Source: Auraticoccus cholistanensis (GTDB lineage Bacteria; Actinomycetota; Actinomycetes; Propionibacteriales; Propionibacteriaceae). Taken from it: 64,000 nucleotides of DNA. Shown in pieces: positions 61,320 through 64,000 of this stretch. Each line of letters opens with the position of its first letter. The stretch's first letter is position 1. The translations under genes and the position numbers were made by a program. The stretch lies in the NCBI RefSeq assembly GCF_009742705.1, contig NZ_WPCU01000001.1, forward strand, positions 44,530-108,529, in the 5' to 3' direction. The notes under the pieces were generated by a model that did not search any database, was not told where the DNA came from, and saw only the letters and a program-made list of their open reading frames with translations.

Positions 61320-62245
61320 GCGCCACCGCGACCGCACGTCGGCCGGCTCCGAGCTCGCCGCCGGCCCCGCCGCGGGGCCGCCCACGGATGGCGCGCCGGC
61401 AGGCGGTGACCGCCTGGCTGTTCCTCTCCCCGGCCGTGGTCTTCTTCCCGCTGATGTTCTTCCTGCCGATCGGCAGCCAGCTCAACGCCGCCCTCTTCGG
61501 CGGGGTGACCAGCAGCGAGTACGTCGGCGCGGGGAACTTCACCCGGGCGCTCGCCGACCCCGAGGTGCTGCACTCGTTCCTGATCACCCTCGGCTTCGCC
61601 GCCGGCAGCCTGGTGGTGGGCATCGTGCTGGGTCTGCTGCTGGCGCTGGTGCTGAACCAGAGCCTGCCCGGGCGGACGCTGTTCCGCGCGGTGATCCTGA
61701 TCCCGTACCTGACCTCGATCTCCATCATCGGGCTGCTGTGGCGCAACATCCTCGACCCGCAGGTGGGCATCCTGAACCGGCTGCTGGACGCCGTCGGGCT
61801 GCCCGGGCAGGCCTGGCTCAGCACCCACCCGCTGGCCACCATCATCGGCATCGAGGTGTGGGCCACGGTGGGCTACACGATGGTGCTGTTCCTGGCCGGT
61901 CTGCAGGGCATCCCCGAGGTCTACTTCGAGGCCGCGCGCATCGACGGGGCCGGACCGTGGCGCCGGTTCCTGCACCTGACCCTGCCGCTGCTGGCCCCCA
62001 CCACGTTGTTCGTGTCGATCATCGGCGTCATCGGGGCGCTGCAGCAGTTCGCGCTGCCCTACATCGTCACCGGCGGGGGACCGGGCAACGACACCTCCCT
62101 CTACGCCCACCGCGTCTTCCGGGTCGCCTTCAACGACAACCAGTTCGGCTACGCCTCGGCGCTGTCGCTGCTGCTGCTCGTGGTGATCCTCGTGCTGTCG
62201 GTGGTCCAGCTCAAGATCGGAGACCGCACCCATGACGGCGCTTGA
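61316..62245 (+). CDS. Carbohydrate ABC transporter permease (MalF type)
   Basis: A 309-residue CUT1 permease with about six membrane helices (first at about 29-50) and an EAA loop (YFEAARIDGAGPWRRFLHL, about 203-221). The GTG start overlaps the binding-protein stop as GTGA. It is not closely similar to the permease at 5430. Confidence 0.93.
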   Translation: MSATATARRPAPSSPPAPPRGRPRMARRQAVTAWLFLSPAVVFFPLMFFLPIGSQLNAALFGGVTSSEYVGAGNFTRALADPEVLHSFLITLGFAAGSLVVGIVLGLLLALVLNQSLPGRTLFRAVILIPYLTSISIIGLLWRNILDPQVGILNRLLDAVGLPGQAWLSTHPLATIIGIEVWATVGYTMVLFLAGLQGIPEVYFEAARIDGAGPWRRFLHLTLPLLAPTTLFVSIIGVIGALQQFALPYIVTGGGPGNDTSLYAHRVFRVAFNDNQFGYASALSLLLLVVILVLSVVQLKIGDRTHDGA

Positions 62246-63092
62246 CCTCCAGCCGCGGGCGATCCGCCCCGAGCGGCTGTTCCCCGGCGACCGGGTGGTG
62301 TCGTACCTGCTGCTGCTCCTCACCGGGCTGCTGACCGTGCTGCCGCTGCTGTACATGGTGTCGCTGGCGCTGCAGTCCGACGCCGAGACCTTCGCCGGCG
62401 ACCCGGTGCTGATCCCGGCCGCACCCCAGTGGGACAACTTCGTCCGGCTGTTCGAGGCCGCCCCCTTCGGGCGCTTCTTCCTCAACAGCCTGGTGATGGC
62501 CGGGGCGATCACCATCTCGCACCTGGTGTTCGACCCGCTCATCGGCTACGCGTTCGCCAAGTTCGACTTCCCCGGCAAGCGGATCGCGTTCGTGGCCATC
62601 CTGACCACGCTGATGGTGCCGTTCTTCGTCAGGATGCTGCCGATCTACGCGATCTTCTCCCAGCTCGGCTGGACCGACACCTACCGCGGCCTGGTCGTGC
62701 CGTTCCTGATCGACGCCTACGGCATCTTCCTGATGCGCCAGTTCATCTCGCCGCTGCCCAACGAGCTGATGGAGGCCGCGCGGGTGGACGGCGCCTCGGA
62801 GCTGCGGATCTACGCCCAGATCATCCTGCCCCAGCTGAAGCCGGCGCTGGCCGTCCTCGGGTTGTTCTCCTTCGTCTTCCAGTGGAACGAGTTCCTCTGG
62901 CCGCTGATCGCCACCAGCCGCACCGAGATGCGGACCATGCCGATCGGGCTGACGCTGTTCAACCAGGAGTACTTCACCCAGTGGAACCTGACCGCGGCCG
63001 GGGCGCTGATCCTGTTCCTGCCCACCGCGCTGCTGTTCGTCCTCACCCAGCGCTTCCTGGTCCGCGGCATCGCGCTGTCCGGGCTCAAGTGA
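62232..63092 (+). CDS. Carbohydrate ABC transporter permease (MalG type)
   Basis: A 286-residue partner permease with six predicted helices and EAA loop (MEAARVDGASELRIYAQIIL, about 179-198); the C-terminus GIALSGLK is typical. It overlaps the previous permease by 14 bases. No ATPase gene follows; the next gene is a sulfatase, so a shared ATPase is expected. Confidence 0.93.
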   Translation: MTALDLQPRAIRPERLFPGDRVVSYLLLLLTGLLTVLPLLYMVSLALQSDAETFAGDPVLIPAAPQWDNFVRLFEAAPFGRFFLNSLVMAGAITISHLVFDPLIGYAFAKFDFPGKRIAFVAILTTLMVPFFVRMLPIYAIFSQLGWTDTYRGLVVPFLIDAYGIFLMRQFISPLPNELMEAARVDGASELRIYAQIILPQLKPALAVLGLFSFVFQWNEFLWPLIATSRTEMRTMPIGLTLFNQEYFTQWNLTAAGALILFLPTALLFVLTQRFLVRGIALSGLK

Positions 63093-63114
63093 CCACCCCC
63101 AGCAAGGAGATCCC

Positions 63115-64000
63115 ATGACCGACACCTCCCGGACCGCGCGACGACCCAACGTCGTGGTCTTCTTCACCGACCAGCAGCGCTGGGACACCCTCGGGGTGGC
63201 CGGCAACCCCACCGGCCTGACGCCCAACCTCGACCAGATGTCGCAGCGCGGCACCATGTTCGAGGTCGCCTGCACCCCCAACCCGGTGTGCGCCCCCGCC
63301 CGCGCGGCGCTGCAGACCGGGCGCTACCCGACCGGGGCGGGCGTGCACCGCAACGGCATCCCGCTCGACCCCTCGCTGCCCACGCTCGGCCGGGTCTTCC
63401 GCGACGCCGGCTACCGGACCGGCTACATCGGCAAGTGGCACCTCAGCGAGCACAACCCCGTGCCGGCGGCCGAGCGCGACGGCTACGAGCACTGGCTCGG
63501 CTCCAACCTGCTGGAGTTCACCTCCGACGAGTACAAGACGGTGGTCTACGACCGCGACGACGCCCCGGTGCAGCTGACCGGCTACCGCGCCGACGCGCTC
63601 ACCGACGCGGCCATCCGGTTCGTGGCCGCCGAGGACGAACGGCCGTTCATGCTGTTCGTCTCCCTCATCGAGCCCCACCACCAGAACGAGCTCGACACCT
63701 ACCCGGCTCCGGAGGTGTACCGCGACTGCTACACCGGAGCGTGGATGCCGCCGGACCTCGCCGCCCTGCCCGGCACCGCCCACAAGCACCTGGCCGGCTA
63801 CTACGGGCAGGTCAAGCGGCTGGACGAGTGCCTGGGACGGCTGCGGGACGCCCTGATCAGCCTGGAGGTCGCCGAGGACACCGTGCTGGCCTACACCTCC
63901 GACCACGGCTCGCACTTCAAGACCCGCAACGGGGAGTACAAGCGCTCCGCCCACGACGGCTCGATCCGGGTCCCGCTGCTGCTGGACGGCCCCGGCTTCC
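63115..64000 (+). CDS. Type I sulfatase, N-terminal part (runs off the right edge)
   Basis: The visible 295 residues begin VVVFFTDQQRWDTLGV (metal site) and contain the signature C-A-P-A-R with Cys59, the formylglycine position, then AALQTGRYP. Further on are YIGKWHLSE and a second metal segment, TSDHGSHFKTRNG. No signal peptide is seen. The ATG has AAGGAG before it, 22 bases after the permease. It would remove sulfate from imported sugars. The C-terminus is outside the window. Confidence 0.93.
   Translation, partial: MTDTSRTARRPNVVVFFTDQQRWDTLGVAGNPTGLTPNLDQMSQRGTMFEVACTPNPVCAPARAALQTGRYPTGAGVHRNGIPLDPSLPTLGRVFRDAGYRTGYIGKWHLSEHNPVPAAERDGYEHWLGSNLLEFTSDEYKTVVYDRDDAPVQLTGYRADALTDAAIRFVAAEDERPFMLFVSLIEPHHQNELDTYPAPEVYRDCYTGAWMPPDLAALPGTAHKHLAGYYGQVKRLDECLGRLRDALISLEVAEDTVLAYTSDHGSHFKTRNGEYKRSAHDGSIRVPLLLDGPGF

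Noticed and set aside
1..64000. tRNA genes, an integrase or attachment sites to explain the accessory island
   Set aside because: I looked for T-loop-like sequences and recombinase motifs and found none that I could support.

Overview
The window is very GC-rich chromosomal DNA with frequent GTG starts, Shine-Dalgarno sites of the GAGGAG type, Tat-type lipoprotein signals, a type VII secretion-type toxin cassette and many LacI/GntR-controlled sugar loci. This points to an actinomycete; the genus cannot be settled from the sequence alone.

Layout. (A) 1-16684 is a carbohydrate-utilisation cluster: a sulfatase running off the left edge, a GH2 enzyme, a LacI regulator, a sugar ABC importer (binding protein plus two permeases, no ATPase), a D-2-hydroxyacid dehydrogenase, two large GHL6-type putative glycoside hydrolases, a GarR/3-hydroxyisobutyrate-type dehydrogenase, a second LacI regulator, a hydroxypyruvate-isomerase-like protein, a GntR regulator and a secreted GH43 enzyme. 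Divergent promoters here carry palindromes with TACA/TGTA arms. (B) 16791-20965 holds a DUF3806 protein, a PEP-mutase/isocitrate-lyase-like enzyme, an orphan Vsr endonuclease, a Tat-exported C39-like peptidase and a GntP permease.

(C) 21171-41550 looks like an accessory, defence-type island. It has a VWA protein, a zinc-ribbon NERD nuclease, a coiled-coil membrane protein, and an NrtR-type Nudix regulator divergent from an ADP-ribosylglycohydrolase fused to a dual-specificity-phosphatase-like domain. Next is a tightly overlapping four-gene operon (NERD-SF1 helicase, AddB-like, AddA/RecB-like, PD-(D/E)XK protein), then a macro-like/SIR2 gene broken by two one-base shifts and a DUF6308-like gene. 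The island ends in a decayed, visibly A/T-richer stretch with an EcsC-family gene. The four-gene operon is the best candidate for an undescribed system.

(D) 41551-44021 has two divergent SDRs, a 15-bp-stem terminator and an aldo/keto reductase. 44075-48137 is a type VII polymorphic-toxin cassette read leftwards: YbaB-like protein, EspC/WXG-like protein, frame-broken toxin, coupled immunity gene, then an array of related small helical proteins. (E) 48255-55459 has lipoproteins, small proteins, an aldo/keto reductase and an ADH-SDR-ADH polyol/sugar oxidation operon. (F) 55530-64000 is a second sugar cluster: phosphodiester-glycosidase-like protein, GH43, self-operator LacI, an ABC importer and a second sulfatase running off the right edge.

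No tRNA, rRNA, CRISPR array, integrase or intact transposase was recognised.
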